64,000 nt of DNA, taken from NCBI GenBank assembly GCA_963815645.1, contig CAWFHL010000001.1:1426001-1490000 (forward strand), read 5' to 3'. Each line of letters begins with the position of its first letter. The stretch's first letter is position 1. The notes beneath the pieces were generated by a model. The model was not told the origin of the DNA and did not search any database. It worked only from the letters and a program-made list of their open reading frames with translations. Shown piece after piece: positions 40,479 through 49,314 of this stretch. This stretch comes from JBBRHQ01 sp963815645 (GTDB lineage Bacteria > Actinomycetota > Thermoleophilia > Solirubrobacterales > 70-9). The position numbers and the translations under genes are program-made.

Positions 40479-41417
40479 TCATAGGTCTACGGCGGAAGCC
40501 TCGACCTTCCCAGCCACCCATTTCTCATAGACCGCGCTGACAATCCCCAGGTCCTGGATCGCAAGCCCGGTCGAGTCGAACAGGGTGATCTCCGCGGGAT
40601 CGAGGCGGCCGGGCGCGCTCTTCCGCAGCACGTGGCCGATCTCAGTCACGTCGCTGCGCCTCACCCCGCCCGCGGCGAACGCCGCGGCCAGCTCGCCTCC
40701 TGCGCTCGCCTGGTCCCACTCGTCGCAGAACAGGTGGCAGTGGCGGATCGCCTCAGTCTCGACCTCGCGCTTGCCGCGGCCATCGGCGCCGAGGACGGCG
40801 AGATGCTGGCCCTGCCGGAGGTCGGAGCCGCGGATCACGGGCTCCTCGCCGGGGGTGCAGGTGACGACGACGTTCTGCGCCGCCGCCGCCTCGCGGGTGC
40901 CCGTTCGCCAGCCGAGCTCGGCCGCGAGTGCCTCGCCGGCCTCGGCGCGCGGGTCGTGGCAGACGCCGGGCCCGAAGGCGGCGGCCGCGAGGCAGCGGGC
41001 CGCCCAGGCGCCGTTGTCGCCGCAGCCGATCAACCCGACGGGAGCGCGCGGAGCGGAGGCCAGGGCGAGCGCCGAGACAGCGGCCGCCGCGCCGGTGCGA
41101 AGCCAGGTGACCGAGCGGCCGTCGATCACGGCCAGCGACTCGCCCGTCTCGGCATCGGAGACGACGATCACACCGGCCACCACCGGCAGGCCCCGGCCGG
41201 GATTGGACGGATAGGAAGTCACCCACTTGACGATCGCCAGGCCGTCGCCGCGTGCCGGCATCGCCCGGAAGTCGCCCGGAGGGCTGTCGAGATAGACCTT
41301 TGCCGGCATCTTCCATTCGCCGGAGGCGTGCCGCTCGAAGGCGACCCGGGTTCTCTCGATCGCCTCGCCTGGGGAGACGGCGGCGAGCACGGCCTCCGAG
41401 CCGATCACCGGGATCAC
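40479..41417 (-). CDS. Ornithine cyclodeaminase / mu-crystallin family protein
   Basis: A 312-residue NAD(P)-dependent enzyme from GTG 41417 (IPVIGSEAVLAAVSPGEAIE). Seen: KMPAKVYLD, GLAIVKWVTSYPSNPGRGLPVV, DGRSVTWLRTGAAAAVSA, Rossmann loop GLIGCGDNGAWAARC, and ITLFDSTGLAIQDLGI at the C-terminus. This is the standard family core. Members include ornithine cyclodeaminase, alanine dehydrogenase-type enzymes and imine reductases, and the sequence does not settle which. It is divergent from the small carboxylase-like gene at 41471. Confidence 0.9.
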   Translation of the reverse strand: MIPVIGSEAVLAAVSPGEAIERTRVAFERHASGEWKMPAKVYLDSPPGDFRAMPARGDGLAIVKWVTSYPSNPGRGLPVVAGVIVVSDAETGESLAVIDGRSVTWLRTGAAAAVSALALASAPRAPVGLIGCGDNGAWAARCLAAAAFGPGVCHDPRAEAGEALAAELGWRTGTREAAAAQNVVVTCTPGEEPVIRGSDLRQGQHLAVLGADGRGKREVETEAIRHCHLFCDEWDQASAGGELAAAFAAGGVRRSDVTEIGHVLRKSAPGRLDPAEITLFDSTGLAIQDLGIVSAVYEKWVAGKVEASAVDL

Positions 41418-41470
41418 GCCGCCAGTCTTACGGAACTCGCCGCAGCGGTGCCCGGCTAGAGTCCGCCGCG

Positions 41471-41713
41471 ATGACCGGCAACGGACAGCGGCGGCCGCGG
41501 CGGCCGCGGATCGAGATCGCCGCCACAAGCGCGAGCGACGAGGAGAGCGCCGCAATCGCCGCGGCGATCGAGCGGTTCCTGGCGGAGACCGCGCCGGCGC
41601 CCGAGGCGGTCGAGTCGGTCAGCCCCTGGCAGCAGGCGGCGCTGATCGAGGGGGTCAGCGTCAAGCAGGGGACTCCCGGCGGCCGGTTTGCCTCCTCATG
41701 GCTGAGGGGATAG
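41471..41713 (+). CDS. Small protein, possible acyl-CoA carboxylase epsilon-like subunit
   Basis: An 80-residue protein with a basic N-terminus, a helix DEESAAIAAAIERFLAETAP, a Pro-rich linker and SPWQQAALIEGV. A short helix for counting residues ahead of a Pro linker and a W-rich end is the layout of actinobacterial carboxylase epsilon chains, but the sequence is too short for certainty. It lies 39 bp upstream of the dodecin gene and likely shares its transcript. An association with the carboxylase chains at 34833 and 51775 is inference. Confidence 0.5.
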   Translation: MTGNGQRRPRRPRIEIAATSASDEESAAIAAAIERFLAETAPAPEAVESVSPWQQAALIEGVSVKQGTPGGRFASSWLRG

Positions 41714-41751
41714 AACTGAAACCCCCAAGGAACCCGATGCGAGGAGGAGAA

Positions 41752-41961
41752 GTGGCTGTAGTCAAGATCATCGAGTTGGTCGGCAGCTCCAAGACCTCGA
41801 CCGACGACGCGGCGAAGCAGGCCCTGACCCAGGCCTCCGGCTCGCTGCGAAACATCCGTGCAGTGGACATCGTCTCGACCGGCATCCGCGGCGAGAACCT
41901 CGACGAGTACCGCGCCCATGTGCGGGTCGCATTCCTGATCGAGGCGTCCGACGTCGACTAG
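41752..41961 (+). CDS. Dodecin-family flavin-binding protein
   Basis: A 69-residue protein of the dodecin family, which forms hollow dodecamers that store flavin or CoA. GTG 41752 follows a strong gaggagga Shine-Dalgarno. Seen: VKIIELVGSSKTSTDDAAKQ, ASGSLRNIRAVDIVSTG, EYRAHVRVAFLIE. The usual Trp that stacks flavin in halophile dodecins is replaced by Ala/Val (IRAVDI), as in some bacterial forms. The open frame extends upstream, but the Shine-Dalgarno fixes this start. Confidence 0.92.
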   Translation: MAVVKIIELVGSSKTSTDDAAKQALTQASGSLRNIRAVDIVSTGIRGENLDEYRAHVRVAFLIEASDVD

Positions 41962-41996
41962 GGCCGGGACGGCCGCGGCCGGTTAGCCTTTCGCGC

Positions 41997-42401
41997 GTGA
42001 GCGAGGGCGAGCAGGCGACCGCCGACGACATCCATCTCTCCCCGGCCCGGGCATCGGAGCTGATCGCCGACGAGGCGCAGCTGATCGACGTCCGCACCGA
42101 GCATGAATGGGACGCGGGCCGGATCGCCGGGGCGAGGCGGATCGAGCTGAGCGAGCTGAGCGAGCGGGCTGGGGACCTGGCCCGGGAGCTCCCCGTGGTC
42201 TTCTACTGCCGGGGAGGCAACCGCTCGGCGATGGCGACGCAGGCATTCCGTGAGGCCGGCTACGACGCTCACAACATCGAGGGAGGGCTCTCCGCCTGGG
42301 CCGAGGCGGGCCTTCCGCTCGAGCCCGCCGACGGCTACGTGGCCGAGTCCGGCGAGGCGGCGGGGGTGCTGGAGGCGCGGCGCCGGGTCTCGGACACCTA
42401 A
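41997..42401 (+). CDS. Rhodanese-like sulfurtransferase
   Basis: A 134-residue single-domain rhodanese from GTG 41997. It has LIDVRTEHEWDAGRIAGA and an active-site loop with Cys in VVFYCRGGNRSAMA, then the C-terminal EGGLSAWAEAGLPLEP. It transfers sulfane sulfur to thiols or cyanide. It sits immediately before the sulfate-assimilation genes, which supports a sulfur-handling role, although a promoter-like region separates it from the reductase. Confidence 0.93.
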   Translation: MSEGEQATADDIHLSPARASELIADEAQLIDVRTEHEWDAGRIAGARRIELSELSERAGDLARELPVVFYCRGGNRSAMATQAFREAGYDAHNIEGGLSAWAEAGLPLEPADGYVAESGEAAGVLEARRRVSDT

Positions 42402-42411
42402 TACCCGAATC

Positions 42412-42503
42412 CCGGTCAGGTTTTGTACTATTCTTTCTGAAGTTCTGGTGGTCGCCGCGGCGACCTGCTGAAGGACCCGAACGGAAGCGAGGCAGCGCGC
42501 GCC
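42412..42503 (+). promoter_or_regulatory. Promoter/leader of the sulfite reductase gene
   Basis: A 102-bp gap. TACTAT at 42426-42431 is followed by CTTTCTGAAGT (42433-42443), the exact 11-mer found in the trxA promoter region at 4188-4201. Then the small hairpin ggtcgccgcggcgacc (42449-42464). The motif placement suggests a shared regulator for sulfite reduction and thioredoxin. This is inference from two sites. Confidence 0.45.
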
Positions 42504-44366
42504 ATGGAACCGGTCTCCACCCCCCCGAGAGAAGCCGATCTCGACCAGACGATCGGCAAGGAGCAGCGCGGCAAGGGCCGCCCCGGCTCGTTGGAGAACC
42601 CGGAGTTTTACGAGAACGTGCCGGGGGAGGTGATACCGATCATCGAGCGCGAGTTCGACGACTTCGACACCGAGGCCGAGAAGTTCCTCGACGGACAGAC
42701 TCCCGAGGACCAGTTCATCGGCTTCCGCCTCAAGCAGGGCGTCTACGGCCAGCGCCAACCCGACGTGCAGATGATCCGGGTGAAGCTCCCCTTCGGCGGC
42801 GTGACGCCGGAGCAGATGGAGGCCTTCGCCGACGTCATCGAGCGCTACGCACCGCTCGGCAAGGGCCACATCACGACGCGGCAGAACGTCCAGATCCACC
42901 ACGTCCCCCTTCGCGATACCGAGAGTCTGATCCGCGAGATCTCCGAGGCCGGCCTCTCCTCCCGCGAGGGATGCGGCAACACGGTTCGCAACGTCACAGG
43001 AGATCCCTGGGCCGGGGTGGCGACCGACGAGATCTTCGACCCCACCCCCTACGCCGGCGCATACGTCCGCTACTTCGTCCGTCATCCGACCACGCAGCTG
43101 ATGCCGCGAAAGATCAAGACCGCCTTCACCGGGTCGGATGCCGATCGGGCGATCACCGGGATCCATGACATCGGCTTCATTTCGCGTATCCGCGACGGGG
43201 TTCGGGGCTTCGAGGTCCGGGTCGGCGGCGGAACCTCGATCATGCCGCGCGTCGCACCCACCCTGACCGAGTTCGCCAGCGCCGACGACGGCGCCTACCT
43301 GATGTGGGCCGAGGCGGCGCTGCGCATCTTCGACCGCCAGGAGTGGCTGCGGGTGAACCGCGCCCGGGCCAGGATCAAGGTGCTGATCGACAAGATCGGG
43401 ATCGAGGAATTCCGCCGCATGGTCGACGAGGAGCTCGAGGGCGATTGGGTCGAAGAGCGCGACTTCGACGTCGGCCGCCTCCGCTTCGACGACGATGAGC
43501 AGGAGTGCGCGCCGCCTGCCCCGGCCCGCGCCGCCTCCCCGAACGGCGACTCCTCGGAGTTTCGCGAGTTCCGTCGTCGCAACGTCCAGGCCCAGCGCCA
43601 GGAGGGCTTCTCCACGGTCGAGGTGAAGATCACCCGGGGGGACCTGACGCCGGAGCAGTTCCGCGGTCTGGCCGCGATCATGCGCGACTTCAGCGGCGGC
43701 TACGCCCGCACGACGGTGCAGCAGAACCTCGTCCTGCGCTGGGTCCGGGACGAGTCCCTCTATGACGTCTGGCAACTGCTCGATCAGGTCGGACTGGCGT
43801 CGCTCGGTCCGCGGGAGACCACCGACGTGGTCAGCTGCCCGGGGACCGACAGCTGCAAGCTCGGCATCACCAGCTCGATGGGTCTCAACAAGGCGGTGCA
43901 GGAGCGGCTGGAGCTGATGGACCTGCCCGAGGGCCCGGCCCGGCGCATCCAGGTGAAGATGAGCGGCTGCCCCAATGGCTGCAGCCAGCATCACATCTCG
44001 AACATCGGCTTCTACGGCGCGTCGCTGAAGCTCGGAGACCGCCAGATGCCGGCCTATATCCCCCACGTGGGAGGCAACTACGAGGGCGGTGAGGTGATCT
44101 ACGGCAAGCGGCTGAAGTCGCGCCTCCCGGCGAAGCGCGTACCCGAGGCGGTCGAGCGCTGGATCCGCATGTTCCAGGCCGAGGCAAACGAGGACGAGGA
44201 GTTCAACGACTACGTCGAGCGAGTCGGGAGCGAGCGATTCGAGGCCGAGGTGGCCGAGCTGGCGATGCCCGCCGAGTTCAGCCTGGAGACGATGCAGCAG
44301 TTCATCGACTGGAGCCGCTCCGACCCCTACAAGGTCGAGCGCGGCGAGGGGGAGTGCGCAATCTAG
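42504..44366 (+). CDS. Ferredoxin-type sulfite (or nitrite) reductase
   Basis: A 620-residue siroheme and [4Fe-4S] enzyme reducing sulfite to sulfide (or nitrite to ammonia). Two ferredoxin-like half domains: KLPFGGVTPEQMEAFADVIERY with TTRQNVQIHHV, and KITRGDLTPEQFRGLAAIM with TTVQQNLVLRW. The four cluster Cys lie in CPGTDSCKLG and KMSGCPNGCSQHH. An extra Pro/Ala linker (CAPPAPARAASPNG) makes it longer than the usual 550-570. The sulfate genes downstream favour sulfite over nitrite. ATG 42504. Confidence 0.93.
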   Translation: MEPVSTPPREADLDQTIGKEQRGKGRPGSLENPEFYENVPGEVIPIIEREFDDFDTEAEKFLDGQTPEDQFIGFRLKQGVYGQRQPDVQMIRVKLPFGGVTPEQMEAFADVIERYAPLGKGHITTRQNVQIHHVPLRDTESLIREISEAGLSSREGCGNTVRNVTGDPWAGVATDEIFDPTPYAGAYVRYFVRHPTTQLMPRKIKTAFTGSDADRAITGIHDIGFISRIRDGVRGFEVRVGGGTSIMPRVAPTLTEFASADDGAYLMWAEAALRIFDRQEWLRVNRARARIKVLIDKIGIEEFRRMVDEELEGDWVEERDFDVGRLRFDDDEQECAPPAPARAASPNGDSSEFREFRRRNVQAQRQEGFSTVEVKITRGDLTPEQFRGLAAIMRDFSGGYARTTVQQNLVLRWVRDESLYDVWQLLDQVGLASLGPRETTDVVSCPGTDSCKLGITSSMGLNKAVQERLELMDLPEGPARRIQVKMSGCPNGCSQHHISNIGFYGASLKLGDRQMPAYIPHVGGNYEGGEVIYGKRLKSRLPAKRVPEAVERWIRMFQAEANEDEEFNDYVERVGSERFEAEVAELAMPAEFSLETMQQFIDWSRSDPYKVERGEGECAI

Positions 44367-44417
44367 CGATGCGGAGCGAACGTCTATATCTGATTCCGCG
44401 TGAGCGGAGCATCGCTA
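44364..44417 (+). promoter_or_regulatory. Hairpin between sulfite reductase and cysH
   Basis: A perfect 9-bp inverted repeat, tagcgatgc (44364-44372) with gcatcgcta (44409-44417), encloses a second short pairing gcgg/ccgc. The left arm starts inside the reductase stop codon and the right arm lies 13 nt before the GTG of cysH. It may modulate relative expression or stabilise the upstream message. There is no T-tract, so it is not a classic terminator. Confidence 0.5.
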
Positions 44418-44430
44418 AGCAGGTGTTCTC

Positions 44431-45120
44431 GTGAATCCCGCCACCCTCGCGATCGATCCCGAGGCCGTTGCCGACGACCTCGAGCGCCGTACCGCCTCCG
44501 AGGCGCTGGAGTGGATGTTCGAGGAGTTCGGCTCGCAGCACCTGATCGCCTGCTCGTTTCAGAAGACGAGCTCGGTGACGCTGCACCTGGCGACCCAGAT
44601 CAATCCCGACGCCCGCTTCTTTTACCTCGACACCGACGTGCTCTTCCCCGAGACCTACGAGACGCGCGACCGGCTGGCCGAGCACTTCGGCGTCGATTTC
44701 GAGCGCTTCCAGGACCTCTCGATCGCCGAGCAGGCGAGGCTCCACGGCGACGAGCTGTGGAAGCGCGACCCCGACGCCTGCTGCGGTTTGCGCAAGGTCG
44801 AGCCGATGCGGCGGGCCCTCGGTTCCGTAGACTGCTGGGTCTCCGGCATCCGCCGCGAGGACTCGAGCACCCGTGCCGGCGCCCCCAAGTTCGCCTGGGA
44901 CAAGCGTTTCGACCTGTGGAAGCTGAACCCGCTCGCCGACTGGTCGGAGCGAGACGTCTGGAACCACATTCGTGAGCACAACATCCCGTACAACCCCCTG
45001 CACGATCGGGGCTACCCCTCGCTCGGGTGCACCCACTGCACCCAGCCGGTCGGTCCCGGCGGCGGCCCTCGCGACGGCCGCTGGGTGGGGACGGCCAAGC
45101 AGGAATGCGGGATCAACTGA
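44431..45120 (+). CDS. cysH: Iron-sulfur APS/PAPS reductase
   Basis: A 229-residue assimilatory reductase converting adenylyl sulfate (APS, possibly PAPS) to sulfite with thioredoxin. Seen: the PP-loop-like AACSFQKTSSVT region, FYLDTDVLFPET, DACCGLRKVEPM with the Cys pair, SGIRREDSSTRAG, and GCTHCT, which completes the [4Fe-4S] ligand set; the catalytic Cys is in the C-terminal KQECGIN. The CC...CxxC pattern marks the Fe-S type, which normally prefers APS. GTG 44431. Confidence 0.95.
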   Translation: MNPATLAIDPEAVADDLERRTASEALEWMFEEFGSQHLIACSFQKTSSVTLHLATQINPDARFFYLDTDVLFPETYETRDRLAEHFGVDFERFQDLSIAEQARLHGDELWKRDPDACCGLRKVEPMRRALGSVDCWVSGIRREDSSTRAGAPKFAWDKRFDLWKLNPLADWSERDVWNHIREHNIPYNPLHDRGYPSLGCTHCTQPVGPGGGPRDGRWVGTAKQECGIN

Positions 45121-45225
45121 GCTGCGGCTGAGCGGCGAAGCGGCACGATTCGAGCCGAGCGGCTAACGTCCGCCGGCTCTTTTGAGCCTTTCCTGTCAAC
45201 AAGCCCTCCATTGCGAAGCGAGACG

Positions 45226-46302
45226 ATGACTGAGCTTTCACACACCCTTTCCGAGCGCCACACTGCCGACTTCGAGATGATCGCCAACGGCGGCTTCGCG
45301 CCGCTCACCGGCTTTCAGGGCGCAGACGACTGGAACCGCGTCTGCACCGATATGCGCACCGCGGCGGGCGGCGAATATTGGCCGATCCCGATCACCCTCG
45401 CCACTGATCTGGAATGCGCCGCCGGCGACGCGATCGTGCTCTCCAGCGATGACGGCAAGCGGCTCGGGCGGCTGACGGTCGAGGAGGTGTTCGAGCGCGA
45501 CGGCCGCCGCGAGGCCGAGCTGGTCTACGGGACCACCGACGACGCCCACCCGGGTGTCGCGGCGATCTACGAGGAGGGCGACCGCTGCGTCGCCGGGCCG
45601 ATCGAGGCTGACGAGCTGCCCGACCACGAGGATGCGTTCATGCGCCGCTACCTGACCCCCGAGGAGTCGCGCAAGGCATTCGAGGAGCGTGGCTGGAAGC
45701 GGATCGTCGCCTTTCAGACCCGCAACCCGATCCATCGCGCCCACGAGTACCTGACGAAGGCGGCGCTCGAGACCTGCGACGGGCTGTTCATCCACCCGCT
45801 GATCGGCAAGACCAAGGCCGGCGACATCCCCGCTGACGTGCGGATGCGCTGCTATGAGGTGCTGATGGAGAACTACTACCCGCAGGACCGGGTGATCCTC
45901 GGCGTAAACCCCTCGAAGATGCACTATGCCGGTCCCCGCGAAGCGATCCTGCACGCAATCGTCCGCCGCAACTACGGCTGCACGCACTTCATCGTCGGGC
46001 GAGACCACGCCGGAGTCGGCGACTACTACGGGACCTACGAGGCCCAGCGGATCTTCGACGATCTCGACCTCGACGAGCTCGGAATCGAGCCGCTGATGTT
46101 CGAGCACACCTTCTGGTGCAACGATTGCGAGGGCATGGCTTCTGACAAGACCTGCCCTCACGACTCCGAGGCGCGCCTCTTCCTCTCCGGGACGAAGGTC
46201 CGGGAGATGCTCGGAGCCGGCGAGAAGCCGCCCCACGAGTTCTCCCGCGACGAGGTCGCCGAAATCCTGATCGACGCCTACAAGGAGGATGACAATCGAT
46301 GA
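45226..46302 (+). CDS. sat: Sulfate adenylyltransferase (ATP sulfurylase, single-chain)
   Basis: Makes APS from ATP and sulfate. The 358-residue product from ATG 45226 (a TTG at 45211 is also in frame) is the monomeric Sat form, not CysDN. Seen: GGFAPLTGFQGADDW, the catalytic FQTRNPIHRAHEYL, and GRDHAGVGDYYGTYEAQ. It also has a Cys-rich zinc-like stretch FWCNDCEGMASDKTCPH, common in this type, and FLSGTKVREML at the end. Its stop overlaps the APS kinase start (ATGA), so both are made from one message. A short ggctc-tttt-gagcc hairpin lies at 45176-45189 upstream. Confidence 0.96.
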   Translation: MTELSHTLSERHTADFEMIANGGFAPLTGFQGADDWNRVCTDMRTAAGGEYWPIPITLATDLECAAGDAIVLSSDDGKRLGRLTVEEVFERDGRREAELVYGTTDDAHPGVAAIYEEGDRCVAGPIEADELPDHEDAFMRRYLTPEESRKAFEERGWKRIVAFQTRNPIHRAHEYLTKAALETCDGLFIHPLIGKTKAGDIPADVRMRCYEVLMENYYPQDRVILGVNPSKMHYAGPREAILHAIVRRNYGCTHFIVGRDHAGVGDYYGTYEAQRIFDDLDLDELGIEPLMFEHTFWCNDCEGMASDKTCPHDSEARLFLSGTKVREMLGAGEKPPHEFSRDEVAEILIDAYKEDDNR

Positions 46303-46887
46303 CGGATCCGACCCATAGCTACGGGGCGGCGCACGACAAGGGCTTCTGCCTGTGGTTCACCGGCCTCTCGGGAGCCGGCAAGACGACGATCTCGAAGCTG
46401 GTCGAGGTCGAGCTCGAACAGCGCCGCAACCGGCTGGAGATCCTCGACGGCGACGTGGTCCGCGAGAATCTCTCCAAGGGCCTCGGCTTCTCCAAGGAGG
46501 ACCGGGACACCAACATCCGCCGGATCGCCTTCGTCGCCGACCTGCTCTCCCGCAACGGCGTCCCGGTGGTCACGGCGGCGATCTCCCCCTACGCCGAGAT
46601 CCGCGCCGAGGCCCGGGAGATGATGGGCGACCGATTCATCGAGGTCTACGTCGAGGCTTCGGTGGAAACCTGCGCCGAGCGCGACGCCAAAGGCCTCTAC
46701 GCAGAAGGCCTTCGCCGGCGAGATCAAGGAGTTCACCGGAGTCTCGGATCCCTATCAGCCGCCGGAGAATCCGGAGATCGTCTGCCACACCGAGGTCGAG
46801 GAGCCCCCGGAGTCGGCGGCCAAGCTGCTCGCCTACCTCGAGGAGCGCGAGCTGATCCCGGCCGGGCAGACCGCGGCGGCCTCCTAG
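46299..46887 (+). CDS. cysC: Adenylylsulfate kinase (frameshifted)
   Basis: Phosphorylates APS to PAPS. Walker A FTGLSGAGKTT, then LEILDGDVVRENLSKGLGFS, DRDTNIRRIAFVA and AAISPYAEIR. After residue 136 an extra g (tacgcaGaaggcc, near 46702) shifts the frame. The repaired sequence KAFAGEIKEFTGVSDPYQPP continues to TAG 46885, giving 195 residues, the normal length. Coupled by ATGA overlap to sat. Unrepaired, the frame runs on as an Arg/Gly-rich tail. Confidence 0.93.
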
Positions 46888-46927
46888 GCGAGCTGCCTCC
46901 TCGGCAGCGGCCATAAACTCGCGTCCC

Positions 46928-48685
46928 GTGGCGCGACCTGGCGGGCGAGCAGGATGGCAGCTCGGGCGGTTTACGCTCGAGCCTTGGATGGCCGCTCTCG
47001 GCCTGATCCTGCTGCTCTCGCTGATCCTGCGGCTCTGGGGGGCGAAATGGGGATTGCCGTTCGCCTACCTCACCGACGAGGAGCGGGTCTACGTCAAGGG
47101 GGCCGCCCGGATGGCCTTCGAGGGCGGGATCGACCCCCACTATTTCCAGAACCCGCCCCTCTACACCTACATGCTGCGGGCGGTCTTCGCCGTGCTCCAC
47201 CCGGGCAGCGAGCCGGCGACGATCCTCAACCAGCTGCCGCAGCGCGGCGATCTCTTTCTGATCGGCAGGGTGATCAGCGCCTTGCTGGGGACGCTGGCGG
47301 TCTGGTTCACCTACCTCGCTTCGCAGCGCTTCTTCGCCGAGCGCAGGGTCGCTCTGCTCGCGGCGGCGCTGATGGGGGTCAGCTTCCTGCCGGTCTTCTA
47401 CGCCCATGCAGCGCTCAACAACGTGCCGGCGATGGCCTTCTCCGCGCTCTCTCTGGTCGGCGCGGCCGGGATCCTGAGCAAGGGGAGAAGGCGTGACTAC
47501 GTGCTCGCCGGGATCGGCGCCGGCCTGGCGACTGTCACCAAGTACACGGACGGGATCGTCTTCATCCCGCTGCTGACCGCGGCGCTGCTTGCCCCGGGGG
47601 AGTCCCGGCAGCGCCTCAAGGACGCGGCGATCGCCCTAGCTCTGGGTGGCCTCACCTTCGTCGTCTTCAACCCCTACGCCGTCCTTCACTTCTCGGAGTT
47701 CCACGCCGACCTGGCGCTCCAGGGCAAGGTCGCCGCTCGCGACAAGATCGGCGGCGGCGACCCCAACGGCTTCCGCTACTACCTCTCCAGCTTCGGCTGG
47801 GGCTTCGGCTATCTCGCCTCGATCTCCGCCCTAGCCGGCGCCGTCTGGCTCTGGTTCCGCGACCGCCGCGTCTTCTGGGTGCTGATCCCGGTGCTGCCCC
47901 TGTTCTTCATCTACATGGCGCTGCGCGCCCGTCACTTCGGCCGCTGGATGCTGCCCACCTACCCGATCCTCTGCATGATCGCCTCCTACGCGGTCTGGCG
48001 CCTGGTGGAGCTGGTGCCCGCGAAGCCGCGGACCTGGGCCCCGAAGGCGGCCGCGACGGTGGCGATCGTCCTGCTGCTCGGCCAGGGGGCGATCTATGTC
48101 GTCCACAACGACGCCGTCCTCGCCCAGAAGCACACCTACAACGTGGTGCGGTCGTGGCTGGTCCGCAACCTTCCCGCGAATACCAAGCTCGTCGTCGAGC
48201 CGCTTCGCAACTACGTCTGGCCGCGGCCCTGGCCAAATTCCGTCGACCAGCTGTTCCAGGTCCCGACCGACTTCCGCGAAAACGAGTACGCCCGCTATCT
48301 GGACCCAGACCTGCTGCCGATCTACCGCAAGCGCGGCTACTGCTGGATCGTCGCCAGCTCGCAGTTCTGGGGGCCCTACCTGGACGACGCCGACCAGGCT
48401 CCGAGCGCCGCCGCCTACTACCGGGCGCTCCAGCGCCAGGCGACCCCGGTGTTCAAGTCGAGCCCGTGGGGCGCGCCGCACGCCCCCGGCGGACCCGGCG
48501 ATGACGACGTCGCCTACAACCCCGACCTCAGCTTCAACTTCTACGCCCTTCCCTACCGGAGGCCGGGGCCGATGGTCGTCGTCTACCGCCTGCACGGCGG
48601 CAAGTGCGGTCCGCCGCCACCACCCGGGAGCAAGGGACTGCCGCAGGGAGGCGGTATTCGCGGTACTCCCAGTCCGAACCGCTGA
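46928..48685 (+). CDS. GT39-type (PMT_2) membrane glycosyltransferase
   Basis: A 585-residue polytopic protein with GTG 46928. Helix 1 (AALGLILLLSLILRLWG) is followed by the extracytoplasmic catalytic loop with acidic LTDEERVYVKGA, then NPPLYTYMLRAVFAV, SFLPVFYAHAALNNVPAMA, ATVTKYTDGIVFIPLL and GRWMLPTYPILCMIASY. This is the ArnT/PMT_2 architecture that uses polyprenyl-phosphate sugars, such as the product of the enzyme at 4211. The C-terminal soluble domain begins near KHTYNVVRSWLVRNLPANTK. The acceptor is unknown. Confidence 0.87.
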   Translation: MARPGGRAGWQLGRFTLEPWMAALGLILLLSLILRLWGAKWGLPFAYLTDEERVYVKGAARMAFEGGIDPHYFQNPPLYTYMLRAVFAVLHPGSEPATILNQLPQRGDLFLIGRVISALLGTLAVWFTYLASQRFFAERRVALLAAALMGVSFLPVFYAHAALNNVPAMAFSALSLVGAAGILSKGRRRDYVLAGIGAGLATVTKYTDGIVFIPLLTAALLAPGESRQRLKDAAIALALGGLTFVVFNPYAVLHFSEFHADLALQGKVAARDKIGGGDPNGFRYYLSSFGWGFGYLASISALAGAVWLWFRDRRVFWVLIPVLPLFFIYMALRARHFGRWMLPTYPILCMIASYAVWRLVELVPAKPRTWAPKAAATVAIVLLLGQGAIYVVHNDAVLAQKHTYNVVRSWLVRNLPANTKLVVEPLRNYVWPRPWPNSVDQLFQVPTDFRENEYARYLDPDLLPIYRKRGYCWIVASSQFWGPYLDDADQAPSAAAYYRALQRQATPVFKSSPWGAPHAPGGPGDDDVAYNPDLSFNFYALPYRRPGPMVVVYRLHGGKCGPPPPPGSKGLPQGGGIRGTPSPNR

Positions 48686-48694
48686 GCGCCGGGC

Positions 48695-49285
48695 TCAGGG
48701 CAGCGGCGTCGAGCCGGGAGCGCGCAGGCCGTCGAGGATGATCGAGACGTAGCGCTCTGGATCGGCGAACGGGTTGCGGTAGGTGCCGGCGAGCGCGCAC
48801 ATCAGCATCGGGATGTCCTCGGGGCGAGCGTCGCCGCGGATCGCGCCGGCCTCCTGCGCGCGGCCGATCACCTCGGCGACAAGGCCGAGCATTCCCACCC
48901 CTTCCGCTGCGCGCCGCATCGTCCCCGGTCGCGAGGTGAGCACCTCCGAGAGGGCGCGATCCTCGCTCTGGATCCGGGCCGAGGCGCGGATGAAGTCATC
49001 GAAGGCCGGCCCGGGATCGTCCCGCTCGAGGGCCTCCACGGCGAGCCCTGCGAGGCGCTCGAAGCGGTCGGCGGCCAGTGCCTCGACCAGGTCCTCCTTG
49101 TTGGGGAAGTGGCGGTAGACCGTGCCCACGCCGACCCTGGCGCAGCGCGCGATCTCCTCCATCTGGGCCTCGAGGCCGTCGCGGGCCATGCACTTTCGCG
49201 CTGCCGAGAGAACCCGCTTGCGGTTGCGCCGGGCGTCGGCACGCATGGTGCGTTCGGGGGCTGGAGGAGCTGTCTTGGTCGTCAT
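48695..49285 (-). CDS. TetR-family transcriptional repressor
   Basis: A 196-residue regulator from ATG 49285 (MTTKTAPPAPER). The N-terminal helix-turn-helix is RVLSAARKCMARDGLEAQMEEIARCARVGVGTVYRHF in two segments, with the TVYRHF-NKEDL signature. The C-terminal ligand domain has AFDDFIRASARIQ and MLGLVAEVIGRAQ. It is divergent from an MFS exporter gene, with two palindromes between them, so it most likely represses the exporter and itself until a substrate binds. Confidence 0.94.
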   Translation of the reverse strand: MTTKTAPPAPERTMRADARRNRKRVLSAARKCMARDGLEAQMEEIARCARVGVGTVYRHFPNKEDLVEALAADRFERLAGLAVEALERDDPGPAFDDFIRASARIQSEDRALSEVLTSRPGTMRRAAEGVGMLGLVAEVIGRAQEAGAIRGDARPEDIPMLMCALAGTYRNPFADPERYVSIILDGLRAPGSTPLP

Positions 49286-49314
49286 GTGAGGGGGCTCACA
49301 CTCTTTGCTGTAAA

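Noticed and set aside
41958..44066. 702-residue open frame antisense to rhodanese and sulfite reductase genes
   Set aside because: Shadow of two well-supported genes. No motif and an implausible composition.
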